A stretch of 64,000 nucleotides of DNA. It comes from Ananas comosus. Its lineage: Eukaryota > Streptophyta > Magnoliopsida > Poales > Bromeliaceae. Both the position numbers and the translations under genes were made by a program. The stretch is from NCBI RefSeq assembly GCF_001540865.1, contig NC_033621.1:16398191-16462190 (forward strand). Reading direction: 5' to 3'. Below the pieces are notes generated by a model. The model did not search any database. It had not been told where the DNA came from and saw nothing but the letters and a program-made list of their open reading frames with translations. Each line of letters starts with the position of its first letter. The stretch's first letter is position 1. Positions 34,148 to 46,429 of this stretch are shown here, in pieces.

Positions 34148-37100
34148 TATCACGCCCCGAGCTCCGCCTATTTGGTCGGATTCGGGCACGCCAACAGACC
34201 GCCGAACGGACAGAGCTTTCCCTGTACGTTCTAGGCGTCACAATCTATACAATGCAATACAAAAGGTTCCAACCAGGAACTGTATTCAAACATAGATTGC
34301 ATAAGTATCAAAAACATAGAATGCTAACTATGCTATTACAAGCATTCATCTCAAGATTTTACATTTACAATATTATATAAGCCTTTAAATTATCACAATT
34401 TATACAAATTTGATACAAGTTTGTTTCTTTTTTTCATTCTTATACTCTGAGCAAGACTTCTTCAGGGTACTGCTATCTCTGGTCTCGGTGGTAGGGCGCT
34501 ATCTACGGAGCTACGCCCTTTCCTCGTGCCGCCGCGCCGCTCGCGTGTGAACCTGTACCCCCAAAAACAACACGGGGGTGAGAACTATATAAATATAGTT
34601 CCCAGTGGGTACGGCCACCCAAGGGAAGAGCTCGACCCACCAGGTCCAAAGGAGGCACTGTAATATGTTAGTCCAACAAATAATAATCACAGATAATTCA
34701 TGCAGATATTAAAACATGTATGCCTCAAGATATGCAATATGCCAATTATGCAACAATATAAAAGTAGATCTACTGATCCTACTTTCTATCTCGCTATCCA
34801 TAGCTCAAATCACACTAGCTTCTAAGGTTTTATCTACCTTAATCAAGCTATTCACCCGACTCGGCCTCGAGTGAATCATCCGCGGAGTACCGCGTCAAGT
34901 CAGGCTCGAGGTGAAGGACATCTCACAAGCACCTCAGCCTTAAGTCCACGCGACACTAGGTCCATCACAGGGAGAGGAGAACCGTCGATCCCCGTGATCC
35001 TAAGTCGCTCAAGCTTAACGGGCGAGGAGAACCGTCAAACCCGTTGAGCTCATACCGGGAGAGGAGAACCGTCGATCCCGTTGAATCACTACCGGGAGAG
35101 GAGAACCGTCGATCCCGTAGTTCTGATTCTATTTATGCCAACAGCACCATTCCTATGGATTCCGAAAACCACTTTCACAACTTAAGGGTTTATTCACTTA
35201 CCCTATGTTGACGACCTTCCTAGGTCTATACCATTCACTTTCTAGTGGTCCTACTACCACTATAATTCATAACTTAGTTCAATTTTACTAAGTGTCACTA
35301 TACATCATAACCTAGGTTCATTTACACTAGGCTTTATGTTCTTTTCACCTAGATTTCGACTCTAGGTTTACTAATTCAACCTATGTTCAATGACACTAGG
35401 TTCATTTCATGTCCAACCTACATTTAATAACACTAGGTTCATTTCATGTCCAACCTATGTTTAATAACACTAGGTTCATTTCACTCGATCTATTTATTAT
35501 CCTAGTTATTCACGCCTAGGATTATAATTTTCACATTTTCATTTACTTTGTCACCGTCAAGATTTCTACTCAACTAGAGTTGTCGATTTATACCCAATTC
35601 TTATGGATTTAACATGTCCACAATATGTCAATGTTCATACAAGCTTTAGCCTTAACCATAATGTATTCATATGCACCTAGCATTCACTTTCATATATGTC
35701 GAGTCATATGCATCTAGCATTCACAATTCATGCATTCATATGTATCTAGCATGTTTATCACATGTCAATATTCATTCATCATCCAATATGATTATCAATA
35801 TATTCGTATGCATGTTCCAATGGTAAATAACTTTACGTGATTCATGCTTTCATCCTATCAATCATAGTCTACACTAAACATATATGCGTCAATGAAAATC
35901 ATTCATTGCTTTGGCATGGAAGCGACCTAATCGCTTCGGTGAAGCACAACCCACCTTTACTTGACACCATAATGTGAGAAATCCACTTCCCACACTTTCC
36001 CGAGAATCGCAACCCGCGCTCCCGACAATTGTAGCCGAAAATGTCCTTTTTGGCGATATCTTCGCGTAGGCTCGACGGATTGCCGAACCGACTTCGCCAA
36101 CGCGTTCGTTTTACCCTCAATTAGGTTTGTACGCGTTCAATTCCACGTTAGCACTTTAATCCTGCAAAAGTGTATTATCGAGCTTAGGTTCTACATACAT
36201 TGTTTCCATATAATTTCACAAAATACATAGAGTAATTCAACTCATTCCATCTCTCTCTCTTTCTCATTTTCTCTCTTTCATTCCTTCTTATTCTTTTCTT
36301 TCATTTCTTTTCTTTTCCTCTCTTCTTTTTCTTTTTCTTTCCTACTTTCTTTCTTGCTTTCTTTCTCTCTTTCTTGCTGCCCCTACAGCAGCAACAATTT
36401 GCTGCTACTGCTGGGCAACCTGCAGCAGCAATCTGCTGCTGCTGCTGAGCTACTGCTGCAGCTGAGCTGCTAACTGCTGTTGCTGCTCCTGAGCTGCTGC
36501 TGCTGCTGCTGCTAAACTGCTGCTGCTGCTTCTACTACTGCTGCTGCTGCTGAGCTGAGCTGCTGCCGCTGAGCTGAGCTGCTGCTCCAGCAGCAGCTTG
36601 CTGCTGCTGCTACAGTACTCGCAGCAGCAACCTGCTACTGCTGCTACAACCAGCAGCAGCAGGGAGAGGGGTGAGAGGGAGAGAGATAACAAGGAGAGGG
36701 AGAGAACTAGAAATCCTACCTCTTTTTCTTCTTCTTCTTCTTCTTCTTCTTCTTCTTCTTTTCTCTTCTTTTCTCCTTCTCTCTCAACGTACAGGAGGAT
36801 GAAGAGAGGATAAGCGTGGAGGAAATTCCCTGGCAGGTTAGTGGAAATCCACTAAGCAATGTGATAATTACCATAACACCCCTCACAATAACCTTAATTA
36901 AATATGTTTCCAATTTAGAATTTGATACTTTTCGCCGGAACCCTCTGAATATCCGTTTGAGCTCAAATTTGACAGTCATGTTCGGTTTTACTTAACTCGA
37001 AGAAAGAAATTTTCATTTTTCAGTTTCGACCCTGTTTGGTCACCGAAAGCTCCACCGAACAACATTTCTAACAGATAGCAGTCGGATTTTATTTTTCACC

Positions 37101-37567
37101 TTCCAGCTGTCAGAATGGTATGAAACTTTAAATCTAGCCTCCAAAAAATAATCCTGACATATCCTCCAGTTTTCATAATTTTCTGACACCGTGCATTTTC
37201 TGCTAAAATATCAGCCCCGTTCTTTACAGAAAATTCTAAATCTTCTGTTTTCGCTCCGATTTCAACACGAGTCATTCCAGACTTATATTTTACACCCTTA
37301 AGTCCAATAAAAATAGTATCTCACGCCATTTTTATTCACACTTAATTTTATATTATTTTGCTCACTTTAATCAACAGGAACCTCATAGTACGATAATTTT
37401 CCTTCGAAGTCGTTTCGCGCCCAATTTGCGCCGAAATACTCATTTATCTTCGGAATTCATTCCCACGCATCCAAAATCTCTCGAGGAAGATACAAAACCA
37501 GCTCCAACCCCACTTTGATTCAACAGATCAAAGTTGACATCGCAACTCCCAAATTCCATATATTACA
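34148..37567 (-). mobile_element. Element C 3' LTR
   Basis: In sense it begins TGTAATATATGG at 37567. At its other end it reads CGGGGCGTGATA (CA changed to TA). It holds a donor-like AGAG/GTAGGA (GT at 36719-36718), a TTC run (36722-36764) and a long CTG/CAG tract (36385-36664). AGGTT units lie at 35270-35490, about five GAGAGGAGAACCGTCGATC-type units at 34970-35125, and a 12-bp-armed hairpin at 34579-34604. Confidence 0.92.
36385..36664. repeat. Imperfect CTG/CAG trinucleotide tract in LTR C (3' copy)
   Basis: About 280 bp of CTG or GCTGAG-like units with interspersed CAGCAGCAA. The equivalent tract in the 5' copy (42830-43016) has a different internal pattern. Confidence 0.9.
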
Positions 37568-37605
37568 ATCTCCCCCTGTTAACCAAAGTTTCGTCCGCGA
37601 AACTT
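37568..37605 (-). promoter_or_regulatory. Element C polypurine tract and stem-loop
   Basis: In sense, AACAGGGGGAGAT abuts the 3' LTR. Upstream is the stem AAGTTTCG / CGAAACTT with loop CGGA (37586-37605). Confidence 0.9.
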
Positions 37606-38982
37606 AGATACTTATCTCTTCTTATTTACCCTACGAATGGAAATAAGTTCCAACAATCCTCAATATAGAATCATATCATTCCCTAGCTTCTGAATTTCAT
37701 TCTATGCTACCCTGATTCCTCCGAATCAGTCTCTACGAACACTTTGTTCGCGTTTCCAATCTCAGCTCGTCATCGATGCTTATCTTAGCAATTCTGACTA
37801 AATAATCCACAGGACCGAGCCTTCGCTCTCACGGTCCCTATACACTATCCTTCACTTGGACATGTTCGAAACACTCACTTCCAATGCACACGGGTAAACT
37901 ACTTGTCTCAATTACCACAGATCTGTTCGCAAATCGCTGATCCGATGTAGGCCTATCACTTAACGTCTCTCGCTCGCAAGCGTAGACCCAATTATCACGA
38001 GACACAGTTCTCACTTGAGATATCGCATACCTGCTCCAACTGGGAGCAATTTAATTTGCTAGGGTTAGGTCAAATCTGCCTTTCCGGCCTAGTACCAACA
38101 ACACGATCCAATACATGACCTACCACGTTACCGATCCAAGCTCGGACTACCGTCCTGACCAAACCTCTGTCACACACGGCTAACTGCGCTTGCCGAAATG
38201 GCTCCAGGCTCTGTAGATCACAAGTGGTCCAGGCACGGATTGTCTTCAAGCACTATCCACAATTGTCGTCTTACACGACGCGTGCTACCGAGCGACACAC
38301 AACACTACCAGCTCCTAAGCACCTAGTGCGAGCGACCAGCCCTACGAGTGACCTCTAGCACGCTTCACACCTAGCAACGCTAAAGTGCTACTGCCAACAC
38401 ACTCACGGCTGAATCAAATCCGTACTCTACGAGCACCTATGCGCTCGAGCGCTCTATATGTCTCTATTGCGTGTCATACTAAGCCCAGCATCAGGCAACT
38501 TTTGCCTATGCACACCGACTACACGAGCACGACCCACCTACCTCAATTCGAGGTACTACTAGGTCCACGTGCACGTACCTGACCACTAACCGATCATTTC
38601 CTCAACAGTGATTCTATTTTTACTGTTCGATCTACCGGAACAATCTGCAAAACGCTCGGTCTCACAAGAGTTTCACGAACATCGCGACTAGACTCTCGCA
38701 ATCAGCAACTCGCATTAGTGTTGAGAGTTGGTCAACCATTACCATCTCTACCATGAGTCTCACCTCTTATCCACAGGCTATCACCAGCGATTTGCTAGAG
38801 CCCTCAGACTCTCTACCTGTTCCAGCAGGTATTACATTCCCCCACACAAGCATACTCGGGTATCAACACTTATCTGTTCACTTGATCACTACTATATTAA
38901 GGCATAAATAGTAGGGACAATCACCTAATCAATGCATGCAATGCACCAATTTACATCATATTGAAATACATAATTGCTTGAA
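37606..38982 (-). other. Element C noncoding 3' tail
   Basis: About 1.4 kb without pol motifs, sharing blocks with the tails of A and B (for example 37980-38050 and 38504-38570). An open frame on the opposite strand covers 38385-38582 and includes the shared PMHTDYTSTT segment. Confidence 0.75.
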
Positions 38983-40272
38983 TTAATTCATACCTGCCAC
39001 ATTACGATCAGTTGCAGCAGGATCCTCAACCTGGTTCGCGTATCCATGGCCACTTGCCGCCAGCTGCGAACCCCGTGGTTGCCTTATCCTCATTCGCTTT
39101 CCAGACCGTGCCGCAGGTGGCACACCTGCAAGTTGTCTCGGAGAGGAAAAGGCCGTCGCCAGTATCCTATCACCTTGCGAACACTCATAACCTAGGTGCT
39201 CCGATTGTCCACATCGAGTGCACTTTCCTTCTCGCTGCACGCAACGTCGTGCCCAATGGGAACCGCCACAAATCACACATCTTGGAGATGATCGGGTAGA
39301 GGACGATGTCGAGTGGCGTCCAGAACTTGACTGTTCATCTTACTTATTTGTTAATGACCTAATCCCTCCTTGCTTATATTCCTCAAACTCGTGCTCTTCA
39401 CGCACGAAAACATTGCCTTGCTCTATCCATAGGGCCCGATCCAAGACTTCAGCAAAAGTTGGCAACTTAAGATTATGCACCGCTTTGAAAATATCAGGCC
39501 GAAGTCCTCGTACAAAACAATCAGCTCGATCCTTATCACCTTGTACCACGTTCGGAACACAGCTCACGATACGGGAAAATTCCCGTTCGTATTCTCTCAC
39601 AGAGCGATCTCTCTGCCGCAATTTCTGAAACCTGTCTGGAAGCTTCCTCTTTTCACTATCGGGGAAATAAGTTGAACGTATTAATTCCCGAAACTCTTCC
39701 CAAATCATAGAAGGAAGACTAGGCGATCGATTCCGTTTGATGTCTTTCCACCACACCTTCGCTGACCGTTGCAAACAATGTACGGCTAAGTGTACCTTGT
39801 CCTGCTCCACAGTGTACAAATCCTCAAACAAAGTCTCCATGGAGTCGATCCACAACTCTACGGTCCACGGGTCTATATCCTCTCCATCAAAAGTAGGCGG
39901 ATCAAACTTCTTAAAGGTCATTAGAGCCACCAAAGCACGCTCCCTCTCCGCCTCCACCTCTGAAGTACTAAAAGTCGGATTGCCCGACCCAGACAGAAAC
40001 ACCTCCGCCGCAACTCCCGGCCGTACTCGACGGGCCGCAACTGGTGCAGTCACCAACTGATCAACCGTCTCCTGAAGTCTTTTAATCCGCTCTTCTTGGC
40101 GCAGAGCGGCGTCTTGCTGACGCTGCACTACATCCGCTTGTTGCCTCACCACTCCCACGAGTGTGGCCAACTGATCGCAAAGCTCCAAGTCTCCGCTCGC
40201 CTCGGTCTGCTCAGGGACACCATTTGTCCCACCCCGCGCCGTTCTAGACGAAGATCACCTACGCGGTGCCAT
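38983..40272 (-). pseudogene. gag: Element C gag, nearly intact
   Basis: The start is ATG 40272, placed by homology to gags A and B. Only two in-frame stops are seen: TGA at 40257-40255 (codon 6; A and B have CGA there) and TAA at 39342-39340. In order there is a Ser/Arg-rich start, a coiled-coil-like segment (QQADVVQRQQDAALRQEE), the capsid core (39420-39900: WWKDIKRNRSP, YEREFSRIVSC), a Ser/Arg linker, CVICGGSHWARRC, and the zinc knuckle CTRCGQSEHLGYEC. It ends VAGMN. Length is about 430 codons. Confidence 0.92.
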
Positions 40273-40574
40273 CTTTCCCTGAAACACGACAACTCAGTTA
40301 ATACCAACTCAAATCGGGCGAAAGTCATGCAAGGGCGTCTATTCTCATCACTCGGTTTCATGTTGTGTCGACCCAACATGAACTCACTTGGCTGAGAATA
40401 AACTGAACCTTGAATCTACCTCTAATATCCGTCTTAGAGGTTTACTAAACTTGACCCAATCGATTTATCTTTCGCCACATGTCACAAGTCCTCGTCTCTC
40501 ACGAATATAAATCCTTACGGTTTACTATCCTAGGTCTCCTAGGTCCATCTAAACCGTTTCTATTACTCTTTTAT

Positions 40575-40586
40575 GCTCTGATACCA
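40575..40586 (-). other. Element C primer-binding site
   Basis: A perfect TGGTATCAGAGC in sense, 7 nt from the 5' LTR end at 40594. Confidence 0.93.
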
Positions 40587-40593
40587 TTAAATC

Positions 40594-43017
40594 TGTCACG
40601 CCTCGAGCTCCGCCTATTTGGTCGGATTCGGCCACGCCGACAGACCGCCGAACGGACAGAGCTTTCCCTGTACGTTATAGGCGTCACAATCTATACAATG
40701 CAATACAAGAGGTTCCAACCAGGAACTGTATTCAAACACAGATTGCATAAGTATCAAAAACATAAAATGCTAACTATGCTATTACAAGCATTCATCTCAA
40801 GATTTTACATTTACAATATTACATAAGCCTTTAAATTATCACAATTTATACAAATTTGATACAAGTTTGTTTCTTTTTTTCATTCTTATACTCTGAGCTA
40901 GACTGCTTCAGGGTACTGCTATCTCTGGTCTCGGTGGTAGGGCGCTATCTACGGAGCTACGCCCTTTCTTCGCGCCGCCGCGCCGCTCGCGTGTGAACCT
41001 GTACCCCCAAAAACAACACGGGGGTGAGAACTATATAAATATAGTTCCCAGTGGGTACGGCCACCCAAGGAAAGAGCTCGACCCACCAAGTCCAAAGGAG
41101 GCAGTGTAACATGTTAGTCCAACAAATAATAATCACAGATAATTCATGCAGATATTAAAACATGTATGCCTCAAGATATGCAATATGCCAATTATGCAAC
41201 AATATAAAAGTAGATCTACTGATCCTACTTTCTATCTCGCTATCCATAGCTCAAATCACACTAGCTTCTAAGGTTTTATCTACCTTAATCAAGCTATTCA
41301 CCCGACTCGGCCTCGAGTGAATCATCCGCGGAGTACCGCGTCAAGTCAGGCTCGAGGTGAAGGACATCTCACAAGCACCTCAGCCTTAAGTCCACGCGAC
41401 ACTAGGTCCATCACAGGGAGAGGAGAACCGTCGATCCCCGTGATCCTAAGTCGCTCAAGCTTAACGGGCGAGGAGAACCGTCAAACCCGTTGAGCTCATA
41501 CCGGGAGAGGAGAACCGTCGATCCCGTTGAATCACTACCGGGAGAGGAGAACCGTCGATCCCGTAGTTCTGATTCTATTTATGCCAACAGCACCATTCCT
41601 ATGGATTCCGAAAACCACTTTCACAACTTAAGGGTTTATTCACTTACCCTATGTTGACGACCTTCCTAGGTCTATACCATTCACTTTCTAGTGGTCCTAC
41701 TACCACTATAATTCATAACTTAGTTCAATTTTACTAAGTGTCACTATACATCATAACCTAGGTTCATTTACACTAGGCTTTATGTTCTTTTCACCTAGAT
41801 TTCGACTCTAGGTTTACTAATTCAACCTATGTTCAATGACACTAGGTTCATTTCATGTCCAACCTACATTTAATAACACTAGGTTCATTTCATGTCCAAC
41901 CTATGTTTAATAACACTAGGTTCATTTCACTCGATCTATTTATTATCCTAGTTATTCACGCCTAGGATTATAATTTTCACATTTTCATTTACTTTGTCAC
42001 CGTCAAGATTTCTACTCAACTAGAGTTGTCGATTTATACCCAATTCTTATGGATTTAACATGTCCACAATATGTCAATGTTCATACAAGCTTTAGCCTTA
42101 ACCATAATGTATTCATATGCACCTAGCATTCACTTTCATATATGTCGAGTCATATGCATCTAGCATTCACAATTCATGCATTCATATGTATCTAGCATGT
42201 TTATCACATGTCAATATTCATTCATCATCCAATATGATTATCAATATATTCGTATGCATGTTCCAATGGTAAATAACTTTACGTGATTCATGCTTTCATC
42301 CTATCAATCATAGTCTACACTAAACATATATGCGTCAATGAAAATCATTCATTGCTTTGGCATGGAAGCGACCTAATCGCTTCGGTGAAGCACAACCCAC
42401 CTTTACTTGACACCATAATGTGAGAAATCCACTTCCCACACTTTCCCGAGAATCGCAACCCGCGCTCCCGACAATTGTAGCCGAAAATGTCCTTTTTGGC
42501 GATATCTTCGCGTAGGCTCGACGGATTGCCGAACCGACTTCGCCAACGCGTTCGTTTTACCCTCAATTAGGTTTGTACGCGTTCAATTCCACGTTAGCAC
42601 TTTAATCCTGCAAAAGTGTATTATCGAGCTTAGGTTCTACATACATTGTTTCCATATAATTTCACAAAATACATAGAGTAATTCAACTCATTCCATCTCT
42701 CTCTCTTTCTCATTTTCTCTCTTTCATTCCTTCTTATTCTTTTCTTTCATTTCTTTTCTTTTCCTCTCTTCTTTTTCTTTTTCTTTCCTTCTTTCTTTCT
42801 TGCTTTCTTTCTCTCTTTCTTGCTGCCCCTGCAGCAGCAACAATTTGTTGCTGCTGCCGCTGAGCTGCTAACTACTGCTGCTGCTGGTGAGCTGCTGCTG
42901 CTGCTGCTGCTGCTAAACTGCTGCTGCTGTTTCTGCTACTGCTGCTGCTGCTGAGCTGAGCTGCTGTCGCTGAGCTGAGCTGCTGCCGCTGAACTGCTGC
43001 TGCTGCTCCAGCAGTAG
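40594..43017 (-). mobile_element. Element C 5' LTR, truncated
   Basis: It matches 34148 to about 36590 of the 3' LTR, almost without differences beyond the first few hundred bases. It stops inside the CTG tract where TGTAGCACACTGG of another LTR begins. It has lost about 1 kb including the presumed promoter, so this copy could no longer be expressed normally. The hairpin is at 41025-41050. Confidence 0.92.
42830..43016. repeat. CTG/CAG tract in LTR C (5' copy)
   Basis: An imperfect GCTGCTG tract, counterpart of 36385-36664 but shorter because of truncation. Confidence 0.88.
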
Positions 43018-43335
43018 TGTAGCACACTGGACCTTTGCAAATTGCGAGGTTCGAGTGTTCAATTTGTATTCCGAATTTTTCCACACTTGGTGGAGGGCCG
43101 TCGATGGTATACCGGCCTAAAAGTTCGATCTCGAGAGTTTTCGCTGAGTCCTGAGAGTTTTACTCTCGGAGACCGGTCCCTGATAGGAGAGACCGGTCCC
43201 CTAGTGAACAGTGCTGCGTAGCCGGCGAGGCAACTGGTCCCTAGCAGTCGAGACCGGTCCCCGAGCGTGTCTGCGGGGGGAGAGACCGGTCCCGCGCAGG
43301 GAGAGACCGGTTCCCGAACGTTGGATTTTCGGGGG
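43018..43335 (+). mobile_element. 5' end of a Ty3/gypsy LTR running into an assembly gap
   Basis: It begins TGTAGCACACTGGACC and continues with AATTGCGAGGTTCGAGTG, the same head as the LTRs at 47745 (+) and 51994 (-). It carries paired ACCGGT palindromes at 43168-43318. The piece at about 46430-46708 could be its other end, with a copia element in between (inference). Confidence 0.8.
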
Positions 43336-43435
43336 NNNNNNNNNNNNNNNNNNNNNNNNNNNNNNNNNNNNNNNNNNNNNNNNNNNNNNNNNNNNNNNNN
43401 NNNNNNNNNNNNNNNNNNNNNNNNNNNNNNNNNNN
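43336..43435. other. Assembly gap of 100 N
   Basis: Exactly 100 N, typical of an unknown-size gap. Contiguity across it cannot be assumed. Confidence 0.99.
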
Positions 43436-44786
43436 TTGTGCTCACAATCATGCAATATCAGACATTTCATCATCTACTTTCCCTAAAAATGCATTGCCAA
43501 CAATATATAAACAATGCTTCAAAGAATGACACATTAGGCAATAGAGAGAATTTCAATGAGTTTGAGAAGCACCACCACACCTTGTAAGGTCTCTTTAGGT
43601 GCTCCGACGATTTTCTCGGGTTTTTAGATCCTTAGTTCTTTACCTGCGGCAAAACGAAGCCAACTTAGGCCATTTTGCCATAACTTTTTCATGCTTTTCG
43701 TAAACGTTAATCCTGAGCGACCAACCGTCAGAAATACCCCCAATTTAGTTTTTAGAGGGTCAATTGCACTTAGAAACCTTCATGAGCAAAAGCCCCAATT
43801 TGGGTGCCCTAGCTCCAATGTACATCAAAACACTAGGGTTTGATCTCTTTGAGAAGCAAAAGTAGCTTCACTATACTCTAAATAGTCCACTAGAACCATT
43901 CTTAGGCTTTCAAAACCCTAGATTAGATTTCACCATTAGAGGTGCGGGTGAAGCCTCACCTTGAGCTCAACCATGGTTTTGATCTCTAAAGAAGCAAAAG
44001 AAGCTTCAAAACTCTCTAAACATTTCACTAAATCATTCTAGGTCACTCAAACCCATTTTAGGGCTCTATTTCCTAAGATTAGGGTTCAAAGCTTACCTTG
44101 CAAGCTCTTCCTTCTTGCACTAGAGAGGAAGAGATGAAGCCCCTTTTGCTCTTTGGTCTTCTTCTTCACTTTCTTTCTCTTTTTTCCTCTTTTCTTCCTT
44201 TCTCCTTTTCTCTTTTTCTTCTAGAGAGAGAGCAGAGGAGAGAGAGTGTGAGAGGGTGAGGAAATGAGAGAAATATCTCATTTGCGCTCATACATAGGTA
44301 TTTAGGTTGCCAAAATGCAATAAAACCCCTCAACTTTCGCTTTAATACGCTGCCGAACTTGGACTGACTGTCGCGCAGGCAGGCGGGACCGGTCTTTCCT
44401 TCAGGGACCGGTTCCCCGAACGTTGTCCAGCGCAGCCAGAGCTGCTGCGGCAGTGCAACCGGTCTTTCCTTGGGGGGACGGTCTCTGGGGACCGGTCTCT
44501 CAGACAGAGACCGGTTCCGAGAGCTGACCTTCCAGGGGCTTAGCCAATTTTTTGGCTGTCTCATTTCATACGCGTTCGGGGAACGGGTCTCTCCCACCAG
44601 GGACCAGTCCCGAGAGCTGAAAATCTACAGCTTCGCAGAATTTGATTCTTTAGCTCTCCGAAAACCTTTCCACAACTCACTTTGATCATTTTACACCTTC
44701 GGACTTTCCGAAGTGTTCCATCCTCGCACTTTGGTCAATTTGACTAAAGTTCGACATTTTTATTTTCCGAATTTCGGTATATTACA
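43436..44786 (-). mobile_element. LTR fragment, minus orientation
   Basis: In sense it begins TGTAATATACCGAAATTCGG at 44786, like the LTR of element A (TGTAACATACCG). It has an ACCGGT array (44386-44616), a GA-rich stretch near 44160-44250 and a donor-like AG/GTAAGC near 44097. Its far end is lost in the gap. No polypurine tract adjoins 44787. Confidence 0.78.
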
Positions 44787-45228
44787 TGGAGATGGTGGTT
44801 CTTGATGATGATGCAATGATGATGCACTTAGCTTAGTTATTTTTAGTCTTGATGATGATGTCTTGATCTTGATAATGATGTATTTAGCTTTGATGCAGCA
44901 TTTTGTTTAGTGAACTTTAGATGAACTTTGTTTAGTTAGTGCTTTAGGTGTTTGATTATGAACTATGATTGATGCTTTGTTTGACTTTGATACTTGAATC
45001 TTGATTATGTTTTGAGAATGTTTTTGCAGGAATAAATTCAAGACTTCAAGACTCCATGTCTAAAGTCATAGAGTTTGTATTAAGATTATGAAAATTGTAA
45101 TTTCGTTTATTATGGTCGATCATGCAGGATTATCGATTTGGTGCATTGCGATGATCTTTTTTTATTATTTTTGTGTTGTGTACGAGTTATTAGTATATTT
45201 TGTCGACGAAATCGCCAAAGGGGGAGAT
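44787..45228 (+). mobile_element. Copia-type element, 3' internal tail and polypurine tract
   Basis: An AT-rich untranslated stretch with GATGATGATG words ends in AAGGGGGAGAT directly before TGTTAAGG, the classic plant copia polypurine tract/LTR junction. No coding sequence is left. Confidence 0.72.
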
Positions 45229-46420
45229 TGTTAAGGATTTTATTAGGTTGGCGAATTTCGTAAAGTTGCGTTGGAGGTCTTGAAGAGTTGATAGCGAGAA
45301 AGTTTTTGACGAAAAGATTCAAATTGAGAAAATAAGATTATTTCGAAAGCTCGATACCCAGGTATAAAGGAAAGATCATTTGTGGTGAATATACCTAATT
45401 AGACTAAGTTCAGAAGGCTTAGATTACTTCAAAAATTCTTTACTGAACTTTTCTGAGTGTCTGGAACGCGGTCCCTGAGGTCAAGAGACCGTTCCCCTAA
45501 GGTCCTCACTGCTTGAACCTTGATGCACACACGCGGTCCCTGTGATGAGAGACCGGTTCCCGAACATGGTTGTTTGATCGCGCAGCGAGGGAGCGGGACG
45601 GTCTCAAGCTTGAGAGACCGGATTCCGAACGTTGGGATTTTTGTCACGCAGTGAGGGACGGTTCCTCACTTGAGAGACCGGTCTCTCACAGACCGGTCTC
45701 TCGAGAAGAACGGTCTCTGAGGACGACCAGAGTTTTAAAAAAGGACTTTTTGCAATCTAATCTACTTCTAAGTCTTCTAAACATATAAAATAGACTATGT
45801 GGGTCATCAAAAAGTTCAAGGCTCTGAATATTTCACATATTCTAAACCCTAAGAACTTGTTTTTCCGTTTCATGTTTCGATTCACATAACCAGTTTTTAC
45901 AATCAACAATCGCTTGATTCTTCGTTTTTACTCGATAATCATACGAGAATCAAGTAGATGTTTGATTAAAGGTGAACCCTAATAGCTTAGGTATTAAAAG
46001 GTCAAATCATCCACACATCTTCGATTCTACAAGCTCCGGAAGGAGGTTCGCGCGCTTGGATCTCGCGTGAAGCCGAGGATTCGGTGGTACGCTTCAAGGA
46101 ATTGAGGCGTTGACGCTGCGAGGAGTTGCAGCAAGGTCGATTGGTGGATTCTTTATCGAATCAGAGGACTGGATAAGATCATCAACTAGCGGAAATTGGT
46201 AAATGAGTGTGATGTTTTGGTCAAAATCACTGTTATCGTGTTTTCTTATGGATTTCTCTGCGTGATTGGTCCGGTGGTGTTTTCACTCCGATTTGGAGTT
46301 TTCCCACGTTAAATTCTCGGTGTGCCTTTTATTTTCCGCTATTTGTTTTATTTGCATCTAGATTTTTCGAGTTTGCCGTTTTTAACACCTATTCACCCCT
46401 CTAGGTGTTATTTACCTTTT
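45229..46420 (+). mobile_element. Copia-type 3' LTR (end approximate)
   Basis: It starts TGTTAAGGATTTTATTAGG. Near its end is CACCTATTCACCCCTCTAG (46388-46406), a word often seen at the ends of plant copia LTRs. It contains an ACCGGT array at 45463-45716 like the gypsy LTRs. The exact end and duplication were not resolved. Confidence 0.65.
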
Positions 46421-46429
46421 AGGATTCCT

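Larger units (their letters stand above)
34148..43017 (-). mobile_element. Element C: gag-only Ty3/gypsy retrotransposon, youngest in the window
   Basis: The sense order is 5' LTR (truncated, 43017-40594), primer-binding site, gag, noncoding tail, polypurine tract and 3' LTR (37567-34148). The LTR copies are nearly identical from about 34690 to 36360 (against 41135-42800), so the insertion is recent relative to the others. The internal region is 3.0 kb and lacks pol. The upstream part of the 5' LTR was lost where another LTR begins at 43018. The left flank is tggac, and the matching duplication is not available. Confidence 0.92.

Noticed and set aside
34970..35125. Regularly spaced GAGAGGAGAACCGTCGATC units considered as a CRISPR-like array
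   Set aside because: Units are irregular, the spacers are themselves related, the context is a plant LTR, and the array is duplicated in the partner LTR.
36450..36692. Ser/Gln-rich open frames in the CTG/CAG tracts
   Set aside because: They are translations of a trinucleotide repeat inside an LTR, with no start context or homology.
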